Source of the DNA: VYFG01 sp965221795
GTDB lineage: Bacteria > Pseudomonadota > Gammaproteobacteria > Arenicellales > Poriferihabitantaceae
Assembly: GCA_965221795.1 (NCBI GenBank)
Contig: OZ244914.1
Span: 1,488,001-1,552,000, forward strand
Reading direction: 5' to 3'
Length of the DNA stretch: 64,000 nt
This document shows positions 54,898 to 64,000 of the stretch, in pieces. Numbering within the stretch: the first letter of the stretch is position 1; each line of letters opens with the position of its first letter. The notes beneath the pieces are model-generated. The model did no database searches. It was not told where the DNA came from and worked only from the letters and a program-made list of their open reading frames with translations. Both the position numbers and the translations under genes were made by a program.

Positions 54898-54946
54898 CCA
54901 GATTTTTCTGAAAAATCTCTCCGCACTCTCCACCAGATCCACGATC

Positions 54947-55828
54947 ATGAAAGTTGCCTTCCTCGGTCTTGGTGTCATGGGGTATCCCATGGCCGGTCAT
55001 CTTGCGGCCGGCGGCCACGATGTCTGCGTCTACAACCGCTCCCCCGCCAAAGCGGAGCAGTGGCTCCGCCAACACCCGGGCACTCGGGCGGAAACGCCTG
55101 CACAAGCCGCCACTGATGCGGAATTCATTTTCTCCTGTGTGGGCAATGATGACGATGTCCGCAGCATCACTACCGGCCCAGACGGTGCCTTCAGGGCCAT
55201 GGCCCGGGACAGCGTCTTTGTCGACCATACGACCGCTTCCGCTCAAGTCGCGAGGGAATTGTTCGCTGCCGCCCGAGAGCGTCATTTCGATTTTCTGGAT
55301 GCTCCGGTATCCGGCGGCCAGGCCGGAGCCGAAAACGGTATGCTCACGGTGATGGTCGGAGGGGACGAGCCCGTGTTCCACCGCGCCCGGCCCCTGATCG
55401 ACTGTTACGCTCGGGCAGTCCAACGGATGGGAGCAGTCGGCACCGGGCAGCTTACCAAGATGGTCAACCAGATCTGCATTGCTGGGCTAGTACAGGGTCT
55501 GTCGGAGGGGCTGGCCTTCGCGGTCAACGCCAATCTCGACGTCCGGAAAGTGTTCGAGGTGATCTCCCAGGGGGCTGCCGGTTCCTGGCAGATGGAAAAT
55601 CGCTATGAAACCATGCTGAAGAACGAGTTCGATTTCGGGTTCGCCGTCGACTGGATGCGCAAGGATCTCGGACTATGCCGGGACGAGGCCGCACGCAACG
55701 GCTCCACCCTGCCCGTGACCGAAATCGTGGATGGCTATTATGCCGAAGTACAGGCGGCCGGTGGACACCGGTTTGATACCTCCAGCCTGATCACCCGGCT
55801 GTACCGCAAGGATCTTGCAGACGGATAA
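54947..55828 (+). CDS. 3-hydroxyisobutyrate dehydrogenase family reductase
   Basis: This 293-residue NAD(P)-dependent beta-hydroxyacid dehydrogenase has the N-terminal Rossmann motif FLGLGVMGYPMAGHL, substrate loop DAPVSGGQAGAENG, and catalytic Lys in GTGQLTKMVNQ. An all-helical C-terminal domain follows. Possible substrates are 3-hydroxyisobutyrate, tartronate semialdehyde or succinic semialdehyde, and the sequence does not decide. ATG 54947 starts immediately at the Rossmann fold. Confidence 0.9.
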   Translation: MKVAFLGLGVMGYPMAGHLAAGGHDVCVYNRSPAKAEQWLRQHPGTRAETPAQAATDAEFIFSCVGNDDDVRSITTGPDGAFRAMARDSVFVDHTTASAQVARELFAAARERHFDFLDAPVSGGQAGAENGMLTVMVGGDEPVFHRARPLIDCYARAVQRMGAVGTGQLTKMVNQICIAGLVQGLSEGLAFAVNANLDVRKVFEVISQGAAGSWQMENRYETMLKNEFDFGFAVDWMRKDLGLCRDEAARNGSTLPVTEIVDGYYAEVQAAGGHRFDTSSLITRLYRKDLADG

Positions 55829-55895
55829 CGCTCCCAGCACACCACCCGTAACTCCGGGCGGTCCCGACGGGCCTGGATCTGGCCAAATGGATTTG

Positions 55896-56318
55896 CTATC
55901 CCCGCAACCGGCGCAGTTTTTCGATCGAACGAATCTGGGCAATCGCACTGGCCAGTTCGGCCTGCGCCTGGGCATAGTCCATTTCGGCGGCGGCTTCTTC
56001 CAGTTTCTCCTCTGCACGCTGCTTGGCTTCCAGCGCAGCGGCTTCATCCAGGTCATGGCCCCGAACGGCGGTATCTGACAGTACCGTGACAACATGGGGT
56101 TGTACCTCCAGAATGCCGCCGGACACAAAGATGAATTCCTCCGTGCCATCGTCCCGGATGACCCGGACATCTCCAGGTCCCAGGCGGGTGATCAGCGGGG
56201 TATGACCCGGAGCAATCCCGAGTTCGCCGATTTCTCCCGGCGCAAAGACCATGGTGCCGGTTCCGGACCAGACTTCCTGCTCCGCACTGACGATGTCTAC
56301 CTGGATGGATGATGCCAT
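55896..56318 (-). CDS. atpC: ATP synthase F1 epsilon subunit
   Basis: This 140-residue central-stalk subunit has an N-terminal beta-sandwich (VDIVSAEQEVWSG, IGELGIAPGHTPLITRL) and a C-terminal two-helix domain (AEEKLEEAAAEMDYAQAQAEL) that can inhibit ATP hydrolysis. It is the last gene of the atp operon, 32 bases after atpD. Confidence 0.96.
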   Translation of the reverse strand: MASSIQVDIVSAEQEVWSGTGTMVFAPGEIGELGIAPGHTPLITRLGPGDVRVIRDDGTEEFIFVSGGILEVQPHVVTVLSDTAVRGHDLDEAAALEAKQRAEEKLEEAAAEMDYAQAQAELASAIAQIRSIEKLRRLRG

Positions 56319-56350
56319 GATGGAATTCCTCCGCGTTGAGGCACCCGGAC

Positions 56351-57751
56351 CTAGTTCAGGTTCCGCGCCTTCTCCTCCGCTTCGTCAATGTTGCCGACCA
56401 TGTAAAATGCCTGCTCAGGCAGGTGGTCATAGTCACCGTTGACAATGCCCTGGAAGCCACGGGTGGTTTCCTTGAGCGTCACGTACTTGCCCTCAGTGCC
56501 AGTAAAGGACTGGGCCACCGTGAACGGCTGCGACAGGAATCGCTGAATCCGTCGGGCCCGGTTGACCGACTGTTTATCCTCTTCCGACAACTCGTCCATA
56601 CCCAGGATGGCGATAATATCCTGCAACTCCTTGTAACGCTGCAAAATCCCCTGTACCGAGCGGGCTACCTGGTAGTGCTCGTCGCCGATCACCAGAGGAT
56701 CCAGCAAGCGGGAGGTGGAATCCAGCGGGTCGACTGCCGGATAGATCCCGAGTTCGGCAATCTGCCGGGAAAGAACCAGGGTGGCATCAAGGTGCGCAAA
56801 AGTGGTGGCCGGAGACGGGTCGGTCAGGTCATCCGCTGGCACATACACCGCCTGAAAGGAGGTGATGGAGCCGGTGCGGGTCGAGGTGATGCGCTCCTGC
56901 AACACGCCCATCTCGTCCGCCAGGGTCGGCTGGTAACCTACCGCAGAAGGCATGCGCCCGAGCAGGGCTGACACTTCAGTGCCGGCCAGGGTATACCGGT
57001 AGATATTATCAATGAACATCAATACGTCGCGACCTTCCTCACGGAAATATTCGGCCATGGTCAGGCCGGTCAAAGCCACCCGCAAGCGGTTGCCCGGCGG
57101 TTCGTTCATCTGTCCATAGACCATGGCTACCTTGGACTCGGGGAAGTTCTCGACATTGACCACACCGGCTTCCTGCATTTCATGGTAGAAGTCATTGCCT
57201 TCCCGGGTCCGCTCGCCCACACCGGCAAACACTGACAAGCCCGAATGCGCGGTGGCAATGTTGTTGATCAGTTCGAGCAAAGTCACGGTCTTGCCCACAC
57301 CGGCACCGCCAAAGAGTCCGATCTTGCCGCCTTTGGCAATCGGCATGATGAGATCAATCACCTTGATCCCGGTCTCCAGCAGTTCCACGCTGGCTGCCTG
57401 ATCTTCATAGGTCGGAGCCGGACGATGGATAGGCCACCGCTCTTCCGTCTGCACCGGTCCGGCCTCATCCACGGGTTCGCCCAGGACATCCATGATCCGG
57501 CCCAGCGTACCGGACCCGACCGGCACGGAAATGGGTGCCCCGGTATTGGTCACGCTGACGCCGCGCTTAAGGCCATCGGAGGATCCCATCGCAATGCAAC
57601 GGACGACCCCGTCCCCCATCTGCTGCTGGACTTCCAGGGTCAGCCCACCGTCGTCCACGGTCAGGGCGTCATAGACCTTGGGCACGGACTCGCGGGAAAA
57701 CTGGACATCCACGACCGCCCCGATGATGGTTACGATATTTCCAGAACTCAT
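56351..57751 (-). CDS. atpD: ATP synthase F1 beta subunit
   Basis: This 466-residue catalytic subunit has Walker A GGAGVGKTV, the catalytic-Glu segment GVGERTREGND, Walker B DVLMFIDNIYRYT, and the DELSEEDK motif (DELSEED family) near the C-terminus. It forms the three catalytic sites with alpha and has the normal length. Confidence 0.98.
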   Translation of the reverse strand: MSSGNIVTIIGAVVDVQFSRESVPKVYDALTVDDGGLTLEVQQQMGDGVVRCIAMGSSDGLKRGVSVTNTGAPISVPVGSGTLGRIMDVLGEPVDEAGPVQTEERWPIHRPAPTYEDQAASVELLETGIKVIDLIMPIAKGGKIGLFGGAGVGKTVTLLELINNIATAHSGLSVFAGVGERTREGNDFYHEMQEAGVVNVENFPESKVAMVYGQMNEPPGNRLRVALTGLTMAEYFREEGRDVLMFIDNIYRYTLAGTEVSALLGRMPSAVGYQPTLADEMGVLQERITSTRTGSITSFQAVYVPADDLTDPSPATTFAHLDATLVLSRQIAELGIYPAVDPLDSTSRLLDPLVIGDEHYQVARSVQGILQRYKELQDIIAILGMDELSEEDKQSVNRARRIQRFLSQPFTVAQSFTGTEGKYVTLKETTRGFQGIVNGDYDHLPEQAFYMVGNIDEAEEKARNLN

Positions 57752-57804
57752 GGTTCGAAAAGCCTCTCTTGGTCAATCAATTCATTTTCGGCCGAAACCG
57801 GGCA

Positions 57805-58668
57805 TCAGACTGCTGCCGCACCGCCCACGATCTCGGACAATTCCTGCGTAATCGCTGCTTGACGAGCCTTGTTGTAAGCCAGTTTCAGTTCGTCAATCAG
57901 CTTGCCGGCATTATCGGTCGCCGCTTTCATGGCCACCATGCGGGCCGCCTGTTCGCAGGCATGGTTGTCCGCCACCGCCTGATACACCAGGGATTCGATA
58001 TAGCGCTCCATCAGGGTATCCACGACTGGCTGGGCCTCGGGTTCATACAGGTAGTCCCAGTGATGCCGGGTTTCCTGGTCTTCACTCGGGAGGACGGGGA
58101 TCAACTGCTCGATAGTCGGCCGCTGGATCATGGTGTTGACAAAATCGTTGTACACCACAAACAGGCGATCCAGCTGGCCTGCGGTGTAGGCATCCATCAT
58201 CACCTTGACGGCCCCGATCAGTTTCTCCATGCCGGGGCTGTCACCCAGATCATCGACTTCACTCACCACATTGGCTCCATAGCGCTTGAAAAAGGCGCTG
58301 GCCTTGCGACCGATCACGCAGACATCCATTTTCACGCCCTGTGCATGGTTTGTGGCCATATCAGCCACGACCTTGCGAAACAGATTGCTGTTGAGCCCAC
58401 CGCAAAGGCCACGATCGCTGGAGACAATGATATACCCCACTTGGCGTACCTCGTCCCGGCGGTCGAGATAGGGATGATGGTACTCGGTATTGGCACTGGC
58501 AGCATGAGCCACCACATTACGGATCCGGGCTGCATACGGCCGGGCCCGTTGCATGCGCTCCTGGGCGCGCCGCATTTTGCTCGCCGCAACCATTTCCATG
58601 GCCTTGGTGATCTTGCGGGTATTGCCGATACTCTTGATCTGGTTGCGAATTTCTTTGGCACCTGCCAT
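57805..58668 (-). CDS. atpG: ATP synthase F1 gamma subunit
   Basis: This 287-residue rotor shaft has conserved ends: GAKEIRNQIKSIGNTRKITKAM at the start and ATDNAGKLIDELKLAYNKAR at the end, with SSDRGLCGGLNSNLF in the Rossmann-like middle. It sits in the standard position between atpA and atpD. Confidence 0.97.
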   Translation of the reverse strand: MAGAKEIRNQIKSIGNTRKITKAMEMVAASKMRRAQERMQRARPYAARIRNVVAHAASANTEYHHPYLDRRDEVRQVGYIIVSSDRGLCGGLNSNLFRKVVADMATNHAQGVKMDVCVIGRKASAFFKRYGANVVSEVDDLGDSPGMEKLIGAVKVMMDAYTAGQLDRLFVVYNDFVNTMIQRPTIEQLIPVLPSEDQETRHHWDYLYEPEAQPVVDTLMERYIESLVYQAVADNHACEQAARMVAMKAATDNAGKLIDELKLAYNKARQAAITQELSEIVGGAAAV

Positions 58669-58695
58669 CGGTCAGTCCTCGGAGATTGCCTCGCC

Positions 58696-60243
58696 TTACC
58701 AGCTGCCGTTCTGCTTGAAGTCCTTGATTGCCGCCTTGAGCTGGCCGACGACCTCATCGTGGTACTCGGGGTCGGCATTGATGGCGTCCAGCAGGTCACC
58801 ATGGTTCGACTTGACGTAGGCCTGCAGGGCAGCTTCACAGTCCACCACCCGGTTTACTTCCACATCATCAAAATAGCCTTCATTGACCGCAAACAGCGAG
58901 ATGGCCATCTCGGCGACGGACATCGGCTGATACTGGGGCTGCTTCATCAGTTCGGTTACTCGCTGGCCCCGCTCCAACTGGCGTCGGGTGGCCTCATCAA
59001 GGTCAGACGCGAACTGGGAAAAGGCTGCCAGTTCGCGGTATTGCGCCAGCGCCAGCCGAATCCCGCCACCGATTTTCTTGATGATGCCGGTTTGGGCCGC
59101 CCCACCAACCCGGGAAACCGATAGCCCGGCATTGATCGCCGGGCGAATGCCGGCATTGAAGAGATCCGACTCCAGGAAAATCTGGCCATCGGTGATCGAG
59201 ATCACGTTGGTCGGAACGAATGCCGACACGTCACCCGCTTGGGTTTCGATGATCGGCAGAGCCGTCAGGGAGCCGGTCTGGCCCTTGACTTCGCCGTTTG
59301 TCCGGGCCTCTACTTCCTCGGCATTGATCCGGGCCGCCCGCTCCAGAAGGCGCGAATGGAGATAGAACACATCCCCCGGATAGGCCTCCCGACCCGGAGG
59401 CCGGCGCAGCAACAGGGAGATCTGGCGATAAGCCCAAGCCTGTTTGGTCAGGTCGTCATAGATGATCAGGGCATCCTCGCCCCGGTCACGGAAGAATTCG
59501 CCCATGGTGCAACCCGCATAAGGGGCGATGAACTGCTCGGCTGCGGAATCGGAGGCAGACGCGGCGACCACAATCGTGTGGTCCATGGCTCCATGCTCCT
59601 CCAGCTTCCGGACCACCCCGGCAATACTGGACGCTTTCTGGCCTACCGCGACATAGATACAACGAACACCTGTACCCTTCTGGTTGATGATGGTGTCCAC
59701 GGCCACGGCCGTCTTGCCGGTCTGGCGATCCCCAATGATGAGTTCCCGCTGGCCACGGCCAATGGGCACCATGGAGTCAATCGACTTGAGTCCGGTCTGT
59801 ACTGGCTGGGAAACCGATTGGCGGGTAATTACGCCGGGGGCCACCTTTTCGATCGGCAGATTACCGGCATAGTTGATCGCTCCCTTACCGTCAATGGGAC
59901 GACCAAGGGCATCCACCACCCGGCCCAACAGGCCATCGCCGACCGGCACTTCAAGGATCCGCCCGGTGCATTTCACGGTATCGCCCTCAGCCAGGTGCTT
60001 GTAGTCACCAAGGACGACCGCTCCCACGGAATCGGGCTCCAGATTCAGTGCCAGGCCGAACGTGTTAGCGGGAAACTCCAGCATTTCGCCCTGCATGGCC
60101 TCAGACAGGCCATGAATCCGTGTGATGCCGTCCGTCAGCATCACGATAGTGCCTTCGGTCCGGGCTTCGGTCCCGGCTTCAAAGTTCTGGATGCGATCCC
60201 GGATCAGCTCGCTGATTTCGGAAGGATTCAGTTGAATGGACAT
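58696..60243 (-). CDS. atpA: ATP synthase F1 alpha subunit
   Basis: This 515-residue regulatory subunit has Walker A GDRQTGKTAVA, DGLLGRVVDALG, and the signature region PAINAGLSVSRVGGAAQ. ATG 60243 (MSIQLNPSEISELIRDRI) is the conserved start; the open frame upstream overlaps atpH. Confidence 0.98.
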   Translation of the reverse strand: MSIQLNPSEISELIRDRIQNFEAGTEARTEGTIVMLTDGITRIHGLSEAMQGEMLEFPANTFGLALNLEPDSVGAVVLGDYKHLAEGDTVKCTGRILEVPVGDGLLGRVVDALGRPIDGKGAINYAGNLPIEKVAPGVITRQSVSQPVQTGLKSIDSMVPIGRGQRELIIGDRQTGKTAVAVDTIINQKGTGVRCIYVAVGQKASSIAGVVRKLEEHGAMDHTIVVAASASDSAAEQFIAPYAGCTMGEFFRDRGEDALIIYDDLTKQAWAYRQISLLLRRPPGREAYPGDVFYLHSRLLERAARINAEEVEARTNGEVKGQTGSLTALPIIETQAGDVSAFVPTNVISITDGQIFLESDLFNAGIRPAINAGLSVSRVGGAAQTGIIKKIGGGIRLALAQYRELAAFSQFASDLDEATRRQLERGQRVTELMKQPQYQPMSVAEMAISLFAVNEGYFDDVEVNRVVDCEAALQAYVKSNHGDLLDAINADPEYHDEVVGQLKAAIKDFKQNGSW

Positions 60244-60271
60244 GGTTGTTTCCTCTGTACCGGGATCGGGC

Positions 60272-60811
60272 CTAGGCGGCCACCGCCCCCACAAGTTGTT
60301 CGAGTTGTGCCTTGACCGAACCGTCAATAACCCAGTCGCCTGCGCGGATGACGGCCCCGCCAATGAGGTCTTCATCGACCGCGAAATCGAGCTCCACACG
60401 GCGACCCAGTCGGGCTTGCAGCGCGGCGGCAAACGCCGTCTGTTGGTCCGCGTCTATTGGCGCGGCCGTGGTCATGCTCGCTGCTACCACCTGCTCGGCC
60501 TCAGCCCGTTTGCGGGCGTAGAGGGCGGCAATGGCCGGCAGGACACGGATCCGACCATTCTGCACCAACAACCGGACCAGATTGGCCGCTTCGGCATGAA
60601 CCTGGTCACCGCCTACCCCCAGGATCAGATCAAGCTGGTGCGTGGCATCAAAATCGGGGTTCTGCAACAGTGGCTCCAGGGCTGGGTCCGCCGCGATCGC
60701 CGCCAGCAGATCCAGTTGGTCACCCCAGGACGCCAGGTCATCGGACGCTTGGGCCAGTTCGAACACCGCTTGGGCATACGGTCGAGCGAGATTACTCCAA
60801 TCAGCCATCAT
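60272..60811 (-). CDS. atpH: ATP synthase F1 delta subunit
   Basis: This 179-residue peripheral-stalk protein has ARPYAQAVFELA at the start, NGRIRVLPAIAALY in the middle and LIGGAVIRAGDWVIDGSVKAQL at the end. The start ATG 60811 lies 5 bases after the atpF stop. It joins the b subunits to the top of the alpha3beta3 head. Confidence 0.96.
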   Translation of the reverse strand: MMADWSNLARPYAQAVFELAQASDDLASWGDQLDLLAAIAADPALEPLLQNPDFDATHQLDLILGVGGDQVHAEAANLVRLLVQNGRIRVLPAIAALYARKRAEAEQVVAASMTTAAPIDADQQTAFAAALQARLGRRVELDFAVDEDLIGGAVIRAGDWVIDGSVKAQLEQLVGAVAA

Positions 60812-60816
60812 CGTCG

Positions 60817-61287
60817 TCAGAGCTTGGCTGCGAGCCGGGCCAACAGGTCTGCATGCGCCTGGGAATCGATCTCCCGGCCCAGGATGCGACGTGCGCCTTC
60901 TACAGCCAGTTCCCCTACCTGAGCCCGCAGGACCTCCCGAGCCCGGTTGATTTCTGTCTGAATGTCTTCCCGGGCGGACGCGACAATCCGGTCCCCTTCG
61001 GTGCGGGCCCGTGACTTCGCCTCTTCCACCAGTTCCTGGCCTGTCTTTTCCGCCTTGTGGATGATTTCGGTGGCCCGGGCCTTGGCGTCCGCTACGACTT
61101 CGTCCGCCTTCTGCCGGCCCTCTTCTTCTGCCTTCTGGCCTTTCTCCGCCGCTGCCAGCCCGTCCGCTATCGTATTTTTCCGTTCGTGGATCACGCCGAT
61201 AATTGGCACCCAGACATACTTCTTGGTAAACCACACGAAGAGAACGAAAAAGACCATCTGCCAGAGCAGCGTGATATTGATATTCAT
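60817..61287 (-). CDS. atpF: ATP synthase Fo b subunit
   Basis: This 156-residue protein has one N-terminal membrane helix (NITLLWQMVFFVLFVWFTKKYV) followed by a long charged coiled coil and the C-terminal EGARRILGREID. As a dimer it forms the peripheral stalk. Confidence 0.96.
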   Translation of the reverse strand: MNINITLLWQMVFFVLFVWFTKKYVWVPIIGVIHERKNTIADGLAAAEKGQKAEEEGRQKADEVVADAKARATEIIHKAEKTGQELVEEAKSRARTEGDRIVASAREDIQTEINRAREVLRAQVGELAVEGARRILGREIDSQAHADLLARLAAKL

Positions 61288-61363
61288 CTTGGATTATCCG
61301 TTGGATTCGTCAAGGGCCGGCCACCGCAGGAACCGGGGCCCGGCCCGGAAAGATGCCTCGGAC

Positions 61364-61606
61364 TCAACCGGCCCCCGGGGCTACGACGAACAGGATATAC
61401 ATGGACACACCCACCGCGATCATCGGCACCGCGTCCACCAAGCCCATGACGATAAAGAAGTTGGTGCGCAACATGGGGATCAGTTCCGGCTGGCGGGCTG
61501 CACCTTCAATGAAGCGGCCTCCCAATGAGCCAATACCGATCGCGGCACCCAATGCGCCGAGGCCCATCATCAAAGCGCCCGCGATGTAGACAAGTGCTGA
61601 TTCCAT
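61364..61606 (-). CDS. atpE: ATP synthase Fo c subunit
   Basis: This 80-residue hairpin of two membrane helices has the loop ARQPEL and the ion-binding Asp in MGLVDAVPMIAVG. A single Asp without the Gln/Thr/Glu set of Na+ rings indicates a proton-type ring. Confidence 0.97.
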   Translation of the reverse strand: MESALVYIAGALMMGLGALGAAIGIGSLGGRFIEGAARQPELIPMLRTNFFIVMGLVDAVPMIAVGVSMYILFVVAPGAG

Positions 61607-61671
61607 CTTGATCTCCGAAAAGTAATAAGGTTGGATTGCAGAGTGAAGGATTCGATTTCCCGCCAGTCCGG

Positions 61672-62535
61672 TCAGTGATGCGAGTGCGCCATGTCCATAT
61701 AGACAATGGTCAACACCATAAAGATAAATGCCTGAAGGGTAATGACCAGGATATGGAAAACGGCCCAGACAAACTGCAACACCCCACCGGACAGGGACAG
61801 GATCAGGCTGGAGCCATACATCAGGGAAATCAGGATAAAGATCATTTCGCCGGCATACAGGTTGCCGAACAACCGCAAGGAGTGGGAAACCGGCTTGGCC
61901 ACCAGGCCCACAAATTCGAGGAAGAAGTTGATGGGGATAAAGAGAATCTTCACCAACCCATTCTTCGCTTCAAAAGGATGCAGCGTCAGCTCAGCAGCAA
62001 AGCCGCCCGCACCCTTGCATTTGATGCTGTAATAGATCATCAGCGCGAAGACGCTGAACGACATGCCGAACGTGATGTTCGGGTCAGTGGTCGGAACCAC
62101 TTTCTGGTATTCCACACCAGCCTGGGCAAACAGCCACGGAATCAGGTCCACCGGCACCAGGTCCATCAGGTTCATGAGAAAGATCCAGCAAAAAACGGTC
62201 AGGGCCAGCGGCGCAATGTTGTCGTTTTTGGCCGAAAAGGTCGTGCGGATGTTATCTTCGACAAAGCCGATGATCATCTCGACAAAACCCTGGGTCGTGC
62301 CAGGAACCCCGGCGGTCATGCGCTGGGCGATGCGGGCAAAGAACCAGACGAAGATCGCCCCCAAGGCAAAGGACCAGAACAGGCTGTCAATGTGCATGGC
62401 CCAGAATCCCATCTCTGCCGCCTCCTCCGCCGAATGGGCGATGCCCCAAGACCCATCGGCCTTGGGGCCAAAGGTGAGATTGGTCAGGTGATGGCGGATG
62501 TACTGGTCCGCGGTCAGTTCGCCGGCGGCAGCCAT
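61672..62535 (-). CDS. atpB: ATP synthase Fo a subunit
   Basis: This 287-residue stator of the proton channel contains several membrane helices, MNLMDLVPVDLIP, and the essential-Arg helix SHSLRLFGNLYAGEMIF. It is positioned between atpI and atpE as usual. Confidence 0.97.
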   Translation of the reverse strand: MAAAGELTADQYIRHHLTNLTFGPKADGSWGIAHSAEEAAEMGFWAMHIDSLFWSFALGAIFVWFFARIAQRMTAGVPGTTQGFVEMIIGFVEDNIRTTFSAKNDNIAPLALTVFCWIFLMNLMDLVPVDLIPWLFAQAGVEYQKVVPTTDPNITFGMSFSVFALMIYYSIKCKGAGGFAAELTLHPFEAKNGLVKILFIPINFFLEFVGLVAKPVSHSLRLFGNLYAGEMIFILISLMYGSSLILSLSGGVLQFVWAVFHILVITLQAFIFMVLTIVYMDMAHSHH

Positions 62536-62555
62536 GATTCAGGTTGTCAGGGTCG

Positions 62556-62972
62556 TCACGATATTTTTCCGGTTTGGCCCGTCAGGGACCACGCCAACGC
62601 CAGTTGCGAAATCAAGTATCCCAGCACGCAATAGAAGGGTCCGAAGCCCAGTACGGCCATACCCAGCGCCAAGCCTCCTCCCACCACCAGCAGCCGGTTG
62701 AACAACCCGATATACATCGGCACCCAGGCAGAACGCGGCGCGACTCGGACCGCTTGGCCGGAGCGGCGGGCACTTCGTACGGCGATCAGGGTGCCGAGTA
62801 TCCCGAGGCCAACCCCATAGGCACTGGCCAAGGCTTTTCCGGGGGCCTCTGCGACACCTCCACCCAACTCCAGAACCAGAACCACCAATCCCAGAAGGAA
62901 TGCCAGCACACTTTGCCCTACCAGCATGGGACGAATATGGTATTCCCGGCTGTAGTGATCCCCGTTCGACAC
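62556..62972 (-). CDS. atpI: ATP synthase subunit I
   Basis: This 138-residue membrane protein with four hydrophobic segments (MLVGQSVLAFLLGLVVLVLEL onward) helps Fo assembly. GTG 62972 was chosen because GGGGAG lies 8 bases before it and the operon promoter places transcription only about 24 bases upstream. ATG 62927 would drop 15 residues. Confidence 0.85.
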   Translation of the reverse strand: MSNGDHYSREYHIRPMLVGQSVLAFLLGLVVLVLELGGGVAEAPGKALASAYGVGLGILGTLIAVRSARRSGQAVRVAPRSAWVPMYIGLFNRLLVVGGGLALGMAVLGFGPFYCVLGYLISQLALAWSLTGQTGKIS

Positions 62973-63002
62973 CCGATCTGCTCCCCGCGTTTGGACGCGC
63001 GG

Positions 63003-63031
63003 ATTATAAGATGCGGTTGCGGGATGGTCAA
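63003..63031 (-). promoter_or_regulatory. Sigma70 promoter of the atp operon
   Basis: On the minus strand TTGACC and a perfect TATAAT are separated by 17 bases, a near-consensus promoter. It lies about 30 bases before the atpI GTG and downstream of the parB stop, so atp can be transcribed independently of par genes. Confidence 0.8.
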
Positions 63032-63179
63032 CCGCACCGATCACGGTTTCATACGGTTCGCAAAAGATACATAAGCCCCAGAAATTCCAGCGTTTTTCTT
63101 GATCCATGAGATCGCCATCGTGCCCTCGGCCCCGGGAGATGCCACCAAAGTATGCTTTTTCACCCTGAACCCGGCCACC

Positions 63180-64000
63180 TCATCGGATCCGCTTCAGAAT
63201 GCCATCCAGTTCGTCAAGCGAATGATAGTAGATGACCAGTCGGCTGTTCTTCGGATGGTGATGGATTTCGACCCGCGCCTGAATGCGGCCCGACAGTTCG
63301 TCTTCCAGCCGACGAATATCCTGGTCCGAATCCCCCGACTGCCGATCCGGGGTCCGGCGCAATCGATTCATTCGTTTGACCATGTGTTCCGTGGCTCGAA
63401 CCGATAGCTTGCCCTGAATCACCTTGTGCGCCCCCTCCGGCTGACGCTCAGGAGGGAGGCCGAGCAGGGCTCGGGCATGGCCCATCTCGACCTCTCCAGC
63501 TTGCACCCGCTGCTGTACGTCGGGATGCAGGTTCAGCAACCGGAGCACATTGGTAATCGCCGCTCGGGATCGACCGACGGAAGTTGCCACTTCTTCGTGC
63601 GTGAGACCGAATTCGTCCAGCAGCCGCCGGAAACCCATGGCTTCCTCAATGGCATTGAGATCCTGACGCTGAATGTTTTCAATCAGCGCCATGGCCATGG
63701 CCGTTTCATCATCAATGTCCCGCACCACCGCCGGCACCCGGGACAGGCCGGCCCGCTGGGCTGCTCGCCAACGCCGTTCGCCTGCAATGATTTCATGGCC
63801 GCCCTCGGGGAGCCGGCGAACCAGCAGGGGTTGCAAGATCCCCTGAGAGCGGATCGAATCCGCCAGCTCTTCCAGCGCCTCTCCGTCCATATGGCGCCGC
63901 GGCTGGTAGTGCCCCCGCTGGAGATCTTCGATGGGAATGTCCAACAGGCCAGCCGAAGTTCGGCCGGAAAGTTCTGTGCCCATGGGGGATGGCACATCTC
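63180..64000 (-). CDS. parB: Chromosome-partitioning protein ParB (5' end outside window)
   Basis: At least 271 residues are visible. They include the CTPase/N-terminal domain with HEIIAGERRWRAAQRAGL and ALIENIQRQDLN, the helix-turn-helix TVGRSRAAITNVLRLL-like segment (EEVATSVGRSRAAITN), and a C-terminal dimerisation domain. The frame remains open to the right edge (DVPSPMGTEL), and the usual N-terminal GLGRGLDALL is missing, so the true start is beyond base 64000. ParB binds parS sites near the origin and works with ParA. Confidence 0.95.
   Translation of the reverse strand, partial: DVPSPMGTELSGRTSAGLLDIPIEDLQRGHYQPRRHMDGEALEELADSIRSQGILQPLLVRRLPEGGHEIIAGERRWRAAQRAGLSRVPAVVRDIDDETAMAMALIENIQRQDLNAIEEAMGFRRLLDEFGLTHEEVATSVGRSRAAITNVLRLLNLHPDVQQRVQAGEVEMGHARALLGLPPERQPEGAHKVIQGKLSVRATEHMVKRMNRLRRTPDRQSGDSDQDIRRLEDELSGRIQARVEIHHHPKNSRLVIYYHSLDELDGILKRIR

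Noticed and set aside
1..64000. CRISPR arrays, rRNA operons, prophage structural genes and integrases.
   Set aside because: No regularly spaced repeats, rRNA-like sequence, phage gene or recombinase was recognised anywhere in the window.

Overview
This window looks like a chromosomal segment of a moderately GC-rich gammaproteobacterium, probably a heterotroph from a marine or host-associated setting. The evidence is the order parB-atpI-atpBEFHAGDC at the right end (the usual origin-proximal order in Gammaproteobacteria), purB next to mnmA and mutY-yggX, together with aat, class 2 pyrD, NnrU and a Slam-type outer-membrane protein. No rRNA, tRNA or CRISPR array was found. The taxon below class level cannot be read from the sequence.

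Left region (1-12 kb): an organic-acid or amide catabolic and uptake cluster. It holds the tail of an amidohydrolase, an N,N-dimethylformamidase-like protein, a tandem CaiB/BaiF CoA-transferase, a DUF3604 metal-dependent hydrolase, a binding-protein-like gene, a Crp/Fnr-type regulator and a complete tripartite tricarboxylate transporter (tctC-tctB-tctA). Two copies of the perfect palindrome TGTCG-N6-CGACA precede the DUF3604 gene and tctC at nearly the same distance from -10-like hexamers, so the local Crp/Fnr protein probably controls both.

Middle (12-40 kb): mostly housekeeping. A DsbA-like thiol protein, NnrU, a class III aminotransferase and a large MscS channel are followed by a tightly packed minus-strand group (mnmA, purB, rluF, and pyrD with an MBL hydrolase). 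Next come a secreted protein of unknown function with a Cys-His-Asp pattern, LysR, mutY-yggX, a DUF255 thioredoxin-domain protein and aat. A TauABC-type ABC transporter lies divergent to an FAD-dependent amine oxidase, then xthA, a YbdL/YafV transaminase and omega-amidase pair, and a HAD dehalogenase.

Accessory region (40.7-48.7 kb): a TM0106-type RecB-like nuclease/helicase, a frameshifted zeta-toxin-like kinase with a small upstream partner and a 12-bp minisatellite, a 287-bp element bounded by 28-bp inverted repeats, an AAA-ATPase/PD-(D/E)XK protein, and an ATPase pseudogene broken at its Walker A motif.

Surface-lipoprotein locus (48.8-54.9 kb): two convergent TbpB-like lipoprotein genes share a perfectly identical 148-bp inverted repeat. 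It covers the leader, start codon and signal peptide, although the mature proteins differ. A good sigma70-type promoter is visible on only one flank. A Slam (surface lipoprotein assembly modulator) gene lies next door. The layout is what an invertible, phase-variable surface lipoprotein switch would look like, and it is the most striking feature of the window.

Right end (54.9-64 kb): a 3-hydroxyisobutyrate-dehydrogenase-family reductase, then the complete minus-strand F1Fo ATP synthase operon with a recognisable promoter, and parB running off the edge.
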